A stretch of DNA of 64,000 bases from Jejuia sp047345485 (GTDB lineage Bacteria > Bacteroidota > Bacteroidia > Flavobacteriales > Flavobacteriaceae), in the NCBI RefSeq assembly GCF_047345485.1, contig NZ_JBLFEN010000003.1:310001-374000 (forward strand), in the 5' to 3' direction. Positions 43,586 to 52,700 of the stretch are shown in pieces; positions within the stretch are counted from its first letter, which is position 1, and each line of letters begins with the position of its first letter. A program made the translations under genes and the position numbers. The notes beneath the pieces are model-generated. The model was not told where the DNA came from. It did no database searches and saw nothing but the letters and a program-made list of their open reading frames with translations.

Positions 43586-43678
43586 GCGTTAGGGATAGTA
43601 GCGGCATCCTTTTTTGAGGCACGAAAAAAAGATATAGCGGATAGCCCGACCCCTTGTGGGTAACGCCCAATTTAAAAA
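43586..43678 (+). ncRNA. Structured intergenic repeat, type B, compact copy
   Basis: GCGTTA (43586) and TAACGC (43671) close the element. GCGGCATCCTTTTTT pairs loosely with an AAAAAAAGATATAGCGG block, followed by ATAGCCCGACC and a small CCC/GGG hairpin. It shares these blocks with the minus-strand copies at 27327 and 56527. It lies 87 bp after guaA and may be transcribed with it. Confidence 0.6.
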
Positions 43679-43787
43679 TTATGGCACGCTATATGTAATA
43701 ATTAATTAAAAGGTTTTAATCTTTTTACACAATAAATAACGTATATACTCTATTTAATATAGGTTTAGCTATTTAACACACACTACA

Positions 43788-45722
43788 ATGTATAGATTTT
43801 TATTAGTTCTAATTGTCACATTATTTTTTGGAATAACTTCTGTAAACGCACAAAATTACAGTACGCACCAAGTTAAAAAAGGCGAAACTGTTGAAGTTTT
43901 AGCAAAACGTTATTATGTAACTCCTAGCGATATTTATAGTTTAAATCCTGATGCAAAAAAGGGATTAAAGCCTAATACTATTTTAATAATCCCTATTTCT
44001 AAAGCTAATAAACCTATAATTACAGAGGTTAAAGAATTACAAGGGTTTAAGAAGCATAAAACAAAGCGAAAGGAAACCTTATATAGTATATCTAAAAAAT
44101 ATGATGTAGCGATTGAGGATATAAAAAAACATAACACTTTTTTGTACGCCAATAATTTGAGAAAAGGGGATAAGCTGCAAATTCCAATTTTTAAAATTAC
44201 TAAAGTAGCAGAAGCGATAAATGAGAATAAAACTTACATAGTAAAGGCTAAGGAGGGAAAATGGCGTATTGCTTATAAATTTGGAATTACAGTAGCAGAG
44301 TTAGAGGCTTTAAACCCGAACATGGGTGATGTATTACAGGAGGGACAGCAAATTTTTGTACCTAATATTGGTACAACAGAAGAACAGCAAATTGATGAAA
44401 CTTACAGTTACTATAAAGTGTTGCCAAAAGAAGGGTTTTATAGGTTGAAACTAAAGTTGGGTTTAGAAAAAGAAGAAATTGAAGCGCTTAATCCGGATTT
44501 GGTAAATAGTGGTTTAAAAGCGGGTATGATTTTAAAAATACCATTTTCTAAAACGTCTGGTGTCTTATCTAGAGACTTAGAGTCAACAAACTTATCACTT
44601 AAAATTAAAGACTATAACACTAAGCATATTGCATTAATGTTACCATTTCGGTTAAGCCGCGTGGAGTTTGATTCTATTGTTGAAACGAAACGAAGTATTG
44701 AAAAGGATCCTTATTTAGATGCATCTTTAGATTTTTACACAGGTGTACTTATGGCTGTAGATTCTTTAAAGAAAATGGGTATTTCACTAAAATTGGATGT
44801 TTACGATACAAACTATAAAACTACTACAGTTTCTAGAATTTTAGTTGATAATAATTTTGAAAATGTAGATGCAGTAATAGGGCCTCTAACTACTAAAAAT
44901 TTTAATGTAGCTGCCAGCGAACTTAGAAAATATAATGTACCAATAGTTTCACCTATTGGCACAAATATAAAGCTTCACGATAATGTATTTCAAACAAGGC
45001 CATCTAACGATTTGTTGAAAAATAAAGTAATTGATTTTGTGAAACGTGATAGTTTGTCTAAAAACATTATAATTCTTTCAGATTCTAAAAACATGGCTAT
45101 TGCTAATGGATTAAAAAGAGAGTTTAATGCTGCAACTATAGTGTTTTCTAGAAAAAATAAGGAAGGCAAAGATGAATATTTTGTAACTAAGGAAGATATT
45201 GAAGCAGCCTTAAAACCAGGTAAGAATTTTGTGTTTTTAGAAACACAAAATGAAAGTTTTATATCTGGAGCTACCAGTGTTTTGGCAGCTTTAAATAATA
45301 GAGTAAACCCAGAAAAGCCAGAGGATGAAAAACCTGAAATTATATTACTAACAACTAGGTTTAATGGTGCTTTTGAGGGAGATGAAGTAAATAATACGCA
45401 CCTCTCTAAGTTACAATTTACTTTTGCAACATCATCTAGTATGATGAGTGATGACGACAATAATTTATTTTATAAGAATTACAAAAAAGTTTATAATATT
45501 ACTCCTGGTAGACGCGCTATAAAAGGTTTTGATTTAACGATGGATGTAGTATTACGAACAGTAACTTCTGATGATATATTTATGTCGGTTAATGATGCTC
45601 CATTAACGGCGTATGTAGAAAATAAATTTGCTTACAAAAAGAAACTTTTTGGAGGTTATTATAATGATGCGGTATACCTTGTAAAATATAATAATCTTAA
45701 GATTGTTGAGGTAGCGCAATAA
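43788..45722 (+). CDS. LysM-repeat protein with periplasmic-binding-like domain
   Basis: The 644-residue precursor has a signal peptide (about residues 1-21), at least four LysM repeats (YSTHQVKKGETVEVLAKRYYV at about 23, and further copies at about 91, 147 and 207) and a C-terminal type 1 periplasmic-binding fold (about 280-640) like branched-chain amino acid binding proteins. LysM repeats bind peptidoglycan; the C-terminal domain may act as a sensor or ligand holder at the cell wall. This combination is common in Flavobacteriaceae but uncharacterised. It may be co-transcribed with the DUF922 gene 39 bp downstream. Confidence 0.85.
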   Translation: MYRFLLVLIVTLFFGITSVNAQNYSTHQVKKGETVEVLAKRYYVTPSDIYSLNPDAKKGLKPNTILIIPISKANKPIITEVKELQGFKKHKTKRKETLYSISKKYDVAIEDIKKHNTFLYANNLRKGDKLQIPIFKITKVAEAINENKTYIVKAKEGKWRIAYKFGITVAELEALNPNMGDVLQEGQQIFVPNIGTTEEQQIDETYSYYKVLPKEGFYRLKLKLGLEKEEIEALNPDLVNSGLKAGMILKIPFSKTSGVLSRDLESTNLSLKIKDYNTKHIALMLPFRLSRVEFDSIVETKRSIEKDPYLDASLDFYTGVLMAVDSLKKMGISLKLDVYDTNYKTTTVSRILVDNNFENVDAVIGPLTTKNFNVAASELRKYNVPIVSPIGTNIKLHDNVFQTRPSNDLLKNKVIDFVKRDSLSKNIIILSDSKNMAIANGLKREFNAATIVFSRKNKEGKDEYFVTKEDIEAALKPGKNFVFLETQNESFISGATSVLAALNNRVNPEKPEDEKPEIILLTTRFNGAFEGDEVNNTHLSKLQFTFATSSSMMSDDDNNLFYKNYKKVYNITPGRRAIKGFDLTMDVVLRTVTSDDIFMSVNDAPLTAYVENKFAYKKKLFGGYYNDAVYLVKYNNLKIVEVAQ

Positions 45723-45761
45723 GCAACTTATAATTTTCGTTTTAGGATAAACTTACAGGTT

Positions 45762-46307
45762 GTGCCTAAGATTATTGTTATTGTCGTATTTTTAGTATTC
45801 TTTTTTAAGTACGATAAGGAACCTACAATACCTTGGAGTGCTAATTACAAACTAACTTGGGACGATTTTAAAGCGAAACCAAGTAATAATTCAAGTGCTG
45901 TTGCTACAACAGCTTCTGGTATAACATTTGGGTTTTCAGTTAAACAGAGTGATACACGCGTTATAAGTTTTACTACAGAAGTTTATGCTTTTTTTTATCC
46001 ACAGCAATCGTGGTATAAACAAGAACACGCCAACAAACATATTTTAGAACACGAGCAAGTGCATTTTGATATCACCGAACTTTACGCACGAAAATTTAGA
46101 AAGCGTATTAGTCTGTTAAAAACCACTCGCGATGTTGCTAAGCGTTTAAGAATTACACATAAAACGATAAATAAAGAATTAGCTAACTTTCAAAATAAAT
46201 ATGATACTGAAACTGATTTTTCCAGAAATATTAATAAGCAATTAGAATGGCAAGCTCTAATAAAAATAGAATTGAAAAAACTCGATGACTTTAAATTTAA
46301 AACTTAA
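45762..46307 (+). CDS. DUF922 family protein, putative zinc protease-like
   Basis: A 181-residue protein with an N-terminal membrane anchor or signal (about residues 2-16) and a DUF922 domain with LTWDDFKAKPS (about 30-40) and the HExxH motif in EHEQVHFDITELYARKF (about 96-112). The HExxH suggests a metal-dependent hydrolase; activity is unproven. The start is GTG at 45762, the only start that keeps the hydrophobic N-terminus. It sits between the LysM gene and a DUF3820 gene (2 bp gap). Confidence 0.82.
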   Translation: MPKIIVIVVFLVFFFKYDKEPTIPWSANYKLTWDDFKAKPSNNSSAVATTASGITFGFSVKQSDTRVISFTTEVYAFFYPQQSWYKQEHANKHILEHEQVHFDITELYARKFRKRISLLKTTRDVAKRLRITHKTINKELANFQNKYDTETDFSRNINKQLEWQALIKIELKKLDDFKFKT

Positions 46308-46309
46308 AT

Positions 46310-46537
46310 ATGTTACCAGATAAACAGTTTTTAATAGACTTGGCACATACTAAAATGCCCTACGGTAAATATAAAGATCGTTACCTGATAGATTTACCAG
46401 AGTATTATGTGGTTTGGTACCACTCTAAAGGATTTCCTAAAGGAAGACTAGGTGATATGTTAAAGCAAGTGTATGAACTAAAAATTAATGGTTTAGAGGA
46501 TTTGGTGAGAGGCATTCAACAACGGTATTCCAAATAA
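46310..46537 (+). CDS. DUF3820 small protein
   Basis: A 75-residue DUF3820 protein: MPYGKYKDRYLIDLPEYYVVWY and the closing GRLGDMLKQVYELKINGLEDL. A related module forms the C-terminus of the exonuclease at 22912, which suggests a nucleic-acid-linked role. It starts 2 bp after the DUF922 gene. A bidirectional terminator follows. Confidence 0.88.
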   Translation: MLPDKQFLIDLAHTKMPYGKYKDRYLIDLPEYYVVWYHSKGFPKGRLGDMLKQVYELKINGLEDLVRGIQQRYSK

Positions 46538-46558
46538 AATTTTATAATTTATATAAAT

Positions 46559-46585
46559 AAAAAGCTACCAAAATGGTAGCTTTTA
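46559..46585. terminator. Bidirectional terminator between the DUF3820 gene and sodC
   Basis: AAAGCTACC pairs with GGTAGCTTT around a 5-nt loop, with A on the left and T on the right. It serves the two convergent transcripts. Confidence 0.8.
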
Positions 46586-46615
46586 ATATTATTTTATAAT
46601 TAGAAGGTGTTTGTA

Positions 46616-47176
46616 CTATTGAATGATTCCTGCACAACTAACGCGAGCGCCAGCAGCACCAGAGGGTTGTGATGTGAAATCATCTGCGCCAGCATGTACA
46701 ATTATTGCTTTTCCTAAAATATCTTTAGTTGTATCGCCACAACCAATACACCACTCATCTGTTGTTTTAGATATCGTACCATTACCATTTTCATCAGCAA
46801 TAAAATTACCTATATCGCCTTTGTGATATCCTGTGTCATTGCCCCATTTACCATGTGGTTTACTAGTTGGGTTCCAATGACCTCCAGCTGATTTACCATC
46901 TGGAGAACTACAATCTGCTGTAGTATGTATATGTATCGCATGTTCACCAGCTTGTAAACCACTAATAATTGCCGTCATAGTTACACTTCCATTTTCTTGT
47001 TTGAATACCACATTTCCACTAGTATTGGTATCACTTTTTGAGTTTAAAGCTATTTTTATTTTTTTATTTTTTTCAACCTCTACAGTGGTGTCTTCAACTT
47101 TTACCTCTTCTTTTTTCTTTTTGCATGCTGTTAAAGATACAGTTATGGCTAATACTAAAATTGTAATTCTTGTCAT
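46616..47176 (-). CDS. sodC: Cu/Zn superoxide dismutase lipoprotein
   Basis: A 186-residue lipoprotein (SLTAC, Cys 17) with a Cu/Zn SOD domain: HAIHIHTTADC (copper ligands), GGHWNP (shared His), GYHKGDIGN (zinc site) and VHAGADDF (copper His and zinc Asp). It removes superoxide in the envelope. A lysine-rich linker follows the lipid anchor. It is divergent from hemN, with a 126-bp shared promoter region that holds an FNR-like palindrome. Confidence 0.93.
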   Translation of the reverse strand: MTRITILVLAITVSLTACKKKKEEVKVEDTTVEVEKNKKIKIALNSKSDTNTSGNVVFKQENGSVTMTAIISGLQAGEHAIHIHTTADCSSPDGKSAGGHWNPTSKPHGKWGNDTGYHKGDIGNFIADENGNGTISKTTDEWCIGCGDTTKDILGKAIIVHAGADDFTSQPSGAAGARVSCAGIIQ

Positions 47177-47241
47177 GATTCTGGTGATTTTATAATATAG
47201 TACAATTTAAGACTTTAATACACAAAATGCAAGTAAGTGTT

Positions 47242-47255
47242 ATGACATATATCAT
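47242..47255. promoter_or_regulatory. CRP/FNR-like site between sodC and hemN
   Basis: ATGACATATATCAT contains TGAC-N4-ATCA, one base off the FNR core TGAT-N4-ATCA. It lies 48 bp before the hemN start, at a usual distance for an activator of an oxygen-independent haem gene. It may also affect the divergent sodC. Confidence 0.55.
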
Positions 47256-47302
47256 GTTTTTTATTTTTTCATTGCTCTAATTTTGAATTATAATAATCAG
47301 GT

Positions 47303-48667
47303 ATGTTAAAAACATTAATTAACAAATATAATATAGCAGGACCACGTTATACAAGTTATCCTACGGTACCTTATTGGAATAGTAATACGTTTTCTGTGGA
47401 AAAATGGAAAAGTTCACTGCTAAAATCTTTTAATGAAAGCAATACTAAAGATGGTCTAAGTTTATACATTCATTTACCATTTTGCGAAAGTTTATGTACG
47501 TTTTGTGGTTGTAATAAGCGTATTACTAAGCAACATAGCGTAGAACAACCTTATATAAACGCTGTATTAAAAGAATGGAATTTGTATTTAAAAGTATTTG
47601 GTGAAACTCCAAAACTAAAAGAAATACACCTTGGCGGTGGAACACCAACTTTTTTTAGTCCTGAAAACTTAAAATACCTGATTTCTGAAATTTTGGCAGC
47701 TTCAAAATTAGCATTAGATTATGAATTTAGTTTTGAGGGACACCCAAACAATACAACTAAGGCTCATTTACAAGCTTTATATGATGTTGGTTTTAAACGT
47801 GTAAGTTACGGCGTACAAGATTATAACAAAACTGTGCAGAAGGCCATACACCGTATACAGCCATTTGAAAATGTAAAACAGGCAACTGAAATGGCTAGAG
47901 ATATTGGATATACTTCTGTTGGTCATGATATTATTTTTGGATTACCATTTCAAACCTTAGAGCATGTAAAAACAACTATTTTAAAAACAAAATCATTACT
48001 TCCAGATCGATTGGCATTTTATAGTTATGCACATGTACCTTGGATAAAAGGTAACGGCCAACGTGGATTTTTAGATACAGATTTACCAAGTGCTAGTTTA
48101 AAAAGAATGCAATACCAGTTGGGTAAAGCATTGCTTGCCAAGGTTGGGTATCAAGATATTGGTATGGATCATTTTGCACTAAAAACTGATACTTTATACA
48201 CCTCTATGAAAAACGGAAATCTTCATAGGAATTTTATGGGCTATACCGCTTCTAAAACTCAGGCAATGGTTGGGTTGGGTGTGTCTTCAATAAGCGATAG
48301 TTGGTACGGTTTTGCACAAAATGAAAAGGATTTAAAAACATATTATCAACTTTTAGAAAACAATGTGTTGCCTGTGTATCGTGGTCATATTTTAAACGAA
48401 GAAGATAGTATTATTCGTCAACATATTTTAAATTTAATGTGCCGTTTTAGTACATCTTGGAATAAGGGTAATCTTTATTTTAATGAGCTTCCTGAAGCTT
48501 TAATTCAGCTTAAAGAAATGGAGGTAGATGGTTTAGTAGAAATTAGTACTAATACTATCAAAATCACGCAAAAAGGTAAACCATTTGTACGTAATGTATG
48601 TATGGTTTTTGATGTATTGTTGAAGCGAAAACAACCTGATGCTAAATTATTTTCAATGACAATGTAG
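47303..48667 (+). CDS. hemN: Oxygen-independent coproporphyrinogen III oxidase
   Basis: The 454-residue radical-SAM enzyme has the cluster motif CESLCTFCGC (about residues 61-70), the GGGTPTF motif (about 112-118) and the HemN-type C-terminal domain with LMCRFSTSW. It converts coproporphyrinogen III to protoporphyrinogen IX without oxygen. Length matches true HemN rather than HemW. An FNR-like palindrome before the gene supports low-oxygen induction, in step with the cbb3 oxidase operon at 55-64 kb, which needs haem. Confidence 0.95.
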   Translation: MLKTLINKYNIAGPRYTSYPTVPYWNSNTFSVEKWKSSLLKSFNESNTKDGLSLYIHLPFCESLCTFCGCNKRITKQHSVEQPYINAVLKEWNLYLKVFGETPKLKEIHLGGGTPTFFSPENLKYLISEILAASKLALDYEFSFEGHPNNTTKAHLQALYDVGFKRVSYGVQDYNKTVQKAIHRIQPFENVKQATEMARDIGYTSVGHDIIFGLPFQTLEHVKTTILKTKSLLPDRLAFYSYAHVPWIKGNGQRGFLDTDLPSASLKRMQYQLGKALLAKVGYQDIGMDHFALKTDTLYTSMKNGNLHRNFMGYTASKTQAMVGLGVSSISDSWYGFAQNEKDLKTYYQLLENNVLPVYRGHILNEEDSIIRQHILNLMCRFSTSWNKGNLYFNELPEALIQLKEMEVDGLVEISTNTIKITQKGKPFVRNVCMVFDVLLKRKQPDAKLFSMTM

Positions 48668-48750
48668 CATCATCAAAATTGAAATTTTATTAATAACAAA
48701 GTGTGTTTTTGTTTAGCTAAAATTATAACACGCTCACTAAAAAAAACATC

Positions 48751-49584
48751 ATGAAAAAAATTATTGTTCCTATAGACTTTTCAAGTCACTCAGAATATGC
48801 ACTTAAAACGGCAGCAAAATTAGCTAAAAAATTTAATGCAGAAGTTTTGGCATTACACATGTTAGAAATGTCTGATATTATGCTTACGGCTTCAGATGGT
48901 TTACAAAACGAAAAAACAGTATTCTTTTACAAATTAGCACAGAAAAAGTTTAAATCTTTTTTAAAGCAAGACTTTTTAAAAGATATAAAAGTAACGCCAT
49001 TGGTAAAACATTTTAGAGTATTTAGCGAGGTAAACGATGTAGCAATTCAGCAAAAAGCAGATATTATTATCATGGGGTCTCATGGTACAAGTGGCGTTAA
49101 GCAGTATTTTGTAGGCTCTAATACAGAGCGTGTTGTACGAAATGCCGAAGTGCCTGTTTTGGTTGTAAAACAAGAGCTATCAAATATAAATTTTGATGTG
49201 GTTGCATTTGCTTGCGATTTTTCAGAGGAAGCTATCACTTCATACCTTAACGCAAAACAATTATTCCATAAAATAGGTTCTAAAATGTATTTAGTACACG
49301 TTAACCTACCAAACACTCATTTTAAAAGTACCTTAGAAATAGAACGTAAAGTGGTTAATTTCTTTACAAAGGCAGATGGTAATTTAGATAAAATGGCAGA
49401 TGTGTGTTATGTAGCAGATTATACGGTTGAAGATGGTTTGTTAAACTGTGCAAATAATATAGGTTCTGATATTATTGGAATACCAACCCATGGCAGAAAA
49501 GGTTTATCTCATTTTTTTGAAGGCAGTATTGGCGAAGACGTTGCAAACCACGCAACTTTACCTGTTATCACATTTAAAATTTAG
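48751..49584 (+). CDS. Universal stress protein with two Usp domains
   Basis: A 277-residue tandem Usp protein. The first domain begins KKIIVPIDFSSHSEYALKTA and ends with IIMGSHGTSGVKQYFVGSNTERVVRNAEVPVLVV (ATP-binding GxxG motif). The second is more diverged (about 150-277) but ends with IIGIPTHGRKGLSHFFEGSIGEDVANHATLPVITF. Such proteins are induced under stress and may bind ATP. It follows hemN by 83 bp and may share low-oxygen control, although no FNR site was seen directly before it. Confidence 0.92.
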   Translation: MKKIIVPIDFSSHSEYALKTAAKLAKKFNAEVLALHMLEMSDIMLTASDGLQNEKTVFFYKLAQKKFKSFLKQDFLKDIKVTPLVKHFRVFSEVNDVAIQQKADIIIMGSHGTSGVKQYFVGSNTERVVRNAEVPVLVVKQELSNINFDVVAFACDFSEEAITSYLNAKQLFHKIGSKMYLVHVNLPNTHFKSTLEIERKVVNFFTKADGNLDKMADVCYVADYTVEDGLLNCANNIGSDIIGIPTHGRKGLSHFFEGSIGEDVANHATLPVITFKI

Positions 49585-49953
49585 ATGAGTGATTAGAAAA
49601 AACATAGTAGTTTTAAACTTTAGACCTGCCTATTAGCGATATAGTAGGCAGGTTATCCATAAATGGTTTGGTTTTAATCAATGATTTCTATCTATAATTA
49701 ATGAATTATTAATGTTTGACTACCTAATTACTTAATTACTTATTGGTAATGGACTTTGAACACGCCGTTTAATAAATAACTCGGGTAAATAATTGAATTT
49801 TACGAATTCAAAATTTAATTTAATTATTTTTATGGATGCTTTATTAACTTCATCTTCAGGTAAGTTATAATCAAATTTTAAGTATTGTTAACTTTTTTTC
49901 AATTGAGAGTTTAAAGTTACGTTTGCCAAATAATATTAATAGAATTATTAAAA
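49585..49953. other. Intergenic stretch with palindrome and a diverged repeat remnant
   Basis: It holds a palindrome ACCTGCCTA...TAGGCAGGT at 49624-49653 (arms 9 bp), similar in its arms to the one at 61773, and a stretch near 49740-49786 with GGACTTTGAACACGCCGTTTA that resembles, weakly, the type C repeat at 61800 (CATGCCGTTCAATCGCTAAC). No gene or RNA was recognised. Confidence 0.5.
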
Positions 49954-51342
49954 TTACTCAATAGCCAATACATTAAACAAATTTGCTTTAGTTTTTAAGA
50001 AATCGTTTTCAATTTCTATAGCCTTCAATTTTGCATCAATAAGTTTAGATTCTCTGGTGTTTACTAAAAATAAAGAGCTTTCTCCTAAAAAGAATTTACG
50101 CTCTTCGGCTGATAGCATAGTAGCATAATCGTTAACTATAACATCGGTAAAATCGCTTTGTATGACATAAGAGTCTAGCTCTTGGTTAATAGCATCAATC
50201 TTATTTCTAAGACTTACTCTAGTGTCTTGTACTTCAAACTGAGTATCTTGTAATTTTAATTTTGCTAATCGTAAGTCTCCACGTTCTTTTCTTAAAAATA
50301 GTGGAAAATTAACATTAACTCCACTTTTGTAGGCAGAGGTACTAAAAGACCTGGCAACTTCTGGGGTTTCAGATAAAAAATTATATTGTAAATCAATTTG
50401 AGGTAATAGATTATTAGCTTTTAATCGTCTTTCAATATTTAAGCTTCTTATTTTATAATCTAAAGATTGTAGTTTTGGGTGACTCTCAATATCAAAACTC
50501 TCAATATCTAAACCAGATGTATTTAGAGTCTCATCAACAGTTACAAAAGTATCAACATTCGGTATAACAGTATCTTCTAATTCTACAGGCGTATTATTAT
50601 CTAGCCATATAAAATTAGATAGCTCTAATGTTGCTTTAATAAATTTAATTCTAGATTTTTCTAAATTTAAGCGCCTGTTATTAAATGTTATTCTGGCTTC
50701 TAGGGTGTCTATAGCGGGTCTTTCGCCAACTTCATAACTTTTTACAATACCATCAAAACGTATTTTAGCATTGTCTAGAAAATCTTCATAAACTCGTTTT
50801 TCGTTATAGCGTCTTAACCAATTAAAGTAGGTGTTAGTAGCATCAAATAGAATATTGTTGACTAATAACTGTCTGTCAACCTGTGCTTGTTTTACATACA
50901 ATCGGGATTGCCTTAACATTGCCATGCGCTTATTGGTTAATAAACCACGAGCAACAGGTATGGAAACTCCAGCACTGTATAATCCATCAATTGGTACATC
51001 GGCTTCTGGATTTAAAAATTCTCCTGTATTTTCTTCTAAATTTCCTTTAAACTCTATACCAAACCAAGTAGGAATTTTAAAAGCTGCATTCAGCTTATCA
51101 AAATACTCAATGCCTTTAAACTTTTTTCTATCATAATCTACTTCTAACTTAGGATCAAATGCACCACGTGCCTTCATTAATTTGGCTTCACTTTCGTTAA
51201 TTACCAAATTAGCCTGTTTCACTATGGGGTGAAACGATTTTACATAGCCTAAATATTCAGCTAGAGACATTACCGAAGTAGTATCTTGCGCAGAAGTTAA
51301 GCCACTAAAACATAAAAATATACTTAGGATGAGTAGTCTCAT
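49954..51342 (-). CDS. TolC-family outer membrane efflux protein
   Basis: The 462-residue precursor has a signal peptide (about residues 1-18) and two TolC-like repeats of long helices with strands: VIPVARG-type loop region near 128, LDYKIRSLNIERRLKANNLLPQIDLQYNF near 295 and VNFPLFLRKERGDLRLAKLKLQD near 345. It forms the outer membrane channel of a tripartite exporter. Its start codon overlaps the stop of the HlyD-like gene by 4 bp, the last of the four-gene tetR operon. Confidence 0.9.
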   Translation of the reverse strand: MRLLILSIFLCFSGLTSAQDTTSVMSLAEYLGYVKSFHPIVKQANLVINESEAKLMKARGAFDPKLEVDYDRKKFKGIEYFDKLNAAFKIPTWFGIEFKGNLEENTGEFLNPEADVPIDGLYSAGVSIPVARGLLTNKRMAMLRQSRLYVKQAQVDRQLLVNNILFDATNTYFNWLRRYNEKRVYEDFLDNAKIRFDGIVKSYEVGERPAIDTLEARITFNNRRLNLEKSRIKFIKATLELSNFIWLDNNTPVELEDTVIPNVDTFVTVDETLNTSGLDIESFDIESHPKLQSLDYKIRSLNIERRLKANNLLPQIDLQYNFLSETPEVARSFSTSAYKSGVNVNFPLFLRKERGDLRLAKLKLQDTQFEVQDTRVSLRNKIDAINQELDSYVIQSDFTDVIVNDYATMLSAEERKFFLGESSLFLVNTRESKLIDAKLKAIEIENDFLKTKANLFNVLAIE

Positions 51343-52697
51343 TTTTTATTCTTTTTTGATGCTGTTTTACTGCCTTCTGGTTGGTAATAGTTAGGAGGGA
51401 AGCTGTTAATTTGTCGCCATAATTCAAACCAAATAGGTACATCTTCTAATAACGCAATAGTTCTTGCGCCCGAGCCTGCGCGAATAGCTTCTGGCCATTT
51501 ATGATCTGTTTCGTCTGGTGCTAACAACACACGGTATTTTCCATTATCACTTATAAAGCGCTCTATGGCAACTACTTCTGCGCCGTAAGTTCCGTAGGAT
51601 ACATTAGGCCATCCACTAAAAACAATTGCGGGCCATCCATCAAATTGTACGCGTACTTTTTCGCCGGTATGCAAAAGTGGTAAATCTATGGGCCTAACAA
51701 AGGTTTCAACTGCTAAATCAATTTGAGCAGGCATAACACCTACTAATTCAGAACCTTCTTTGAAGGTAACGCCTATACCGCCTTTTAAAACTTTATTGAT
51801 ATATCCGTTTTGTGGTGCAGTTACATATAATAAATCACTACGGCGCTGGTAATTTGTAGATGCATTCTCTAGTTTAGAAACCTGTGCCTGGGTATCAAAA
51901 CCGCTAGATTGTGCTGTAAACATATCACTTTGTGCTTTTGATATTTTGTCAGCAAAAGCAGCATTAGTTCTAGAGAGTTCTAACTTTGCATTAATCACTT
52001 CATTTTGACTTGCTAAATATTTATTTTCTTGAGAAATAAATTTAGCTTGTGTTTCCTGTAGTTTCAAACGTTTTTCTTCAACGTCTTTTACAGCTTTTAG
52101 ACCTTCTTCTTGTAAGGTTTGTATACGCGTAAACTGCGTTTCTGCAATTTTAAGATTTGTTTTGGCAGCCTCTAAATCAATACTATCGCTTTTTACTTTT
52201 AATCGCGATTGCAATAATTTATTTCTGGTTTGTTCCATCTTTAAGTTTTGCTCATTTCGTAATGCAGAAATCTGTCTATTTAAAGCATTAACTTTACCCT
52301 CGTATGCAGTTACAGAAGATGATTTTGCTCTAATTTGCTGGTTGGTTCTTTCCACCAACCTATCATCAAAATAATCACTTTTTACTTCAGAAATTCTTAA
52401 AATAGTATCACCTTTTTCTACATAGTCACCTTCTTGCACAAACCACTCTTCAATACGTCCTGGTATTTGCGATTGAATGGTTTGAGGGCGCTGGTTTGGT
52501 TTTAAAGTTGTAACTAAACCTTGCCCAGTAATATTCTGTGTCCACGGTAAAAACAATACAATGATTAATATGATGGCCGCAGTTAGTAAAAACCTGTTAA
52601 AGTACTTGTAATACTTAACATTCATGATATTTTTACCAGACTTATATTTTGATAAATCTATAGTTTTATTTAATTGATTATTAGTTATATTAAGCAT
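51339..52697 (-). CDS. HlyD-family membrane fusion protein
   Basis: A 452-residue adaptor with one membrane span (about residues 34-51), a biotinyl-lipoyl-like half (GRIEEWFVQEGDYVEKGDTIL, about 80-100), a long coiled coil (about 110-290) and a beta-barrel region (VRVQFDGWPAIVFSGWPNVSYGTY, about 348-371). It links the inner membrane ABC protein encoded just upstream (3 bp gap) with the TolC-like channel. A type I secretion-like or drug export role is possible; no substrate gene is adjacent. Confidence 0.9.
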   Translation of the reverse strand: MLNITNNQLNKTIDLSKYKSGKNIMNVKYYKYFNRFLLTAAIILIIVLFLPWTQNITGQGLVTTLKPNQRPQTIQSQIPGRIEEWFVQEGDYVEKGDTILRISEVKSDYFDDRLVERTNQQIRAKSSSVTAYEGKVNALNRQISALRNEQNLKMEQTRNKLLQSRLKVKSDSIDLEAAKTNLKIAETQFTRIQTLQEEGLKAVKDVEEKRLKLQETQAKFISQENKYLASQNEVINAKLELSRTNAAFADKISKAQSDMFTAQSSGFDTQAQVSKLENASTNYQRRSDLLYVTAPQNGYINKVLKGGIGVTFKEGSELVGVMPAQIDLAVETFVRPIDLPLLHTGEKVRVQFDGWPAIVFSGWPNVSYGTYGAEVVAIERFISDNGKYRVLLAPDETDHKWPEAIRAGSGARTIALLEDVPIWFELWRQINSFPPNYYQPEGSKTASKKNKK

Positions 52698-52700
52698 AAC

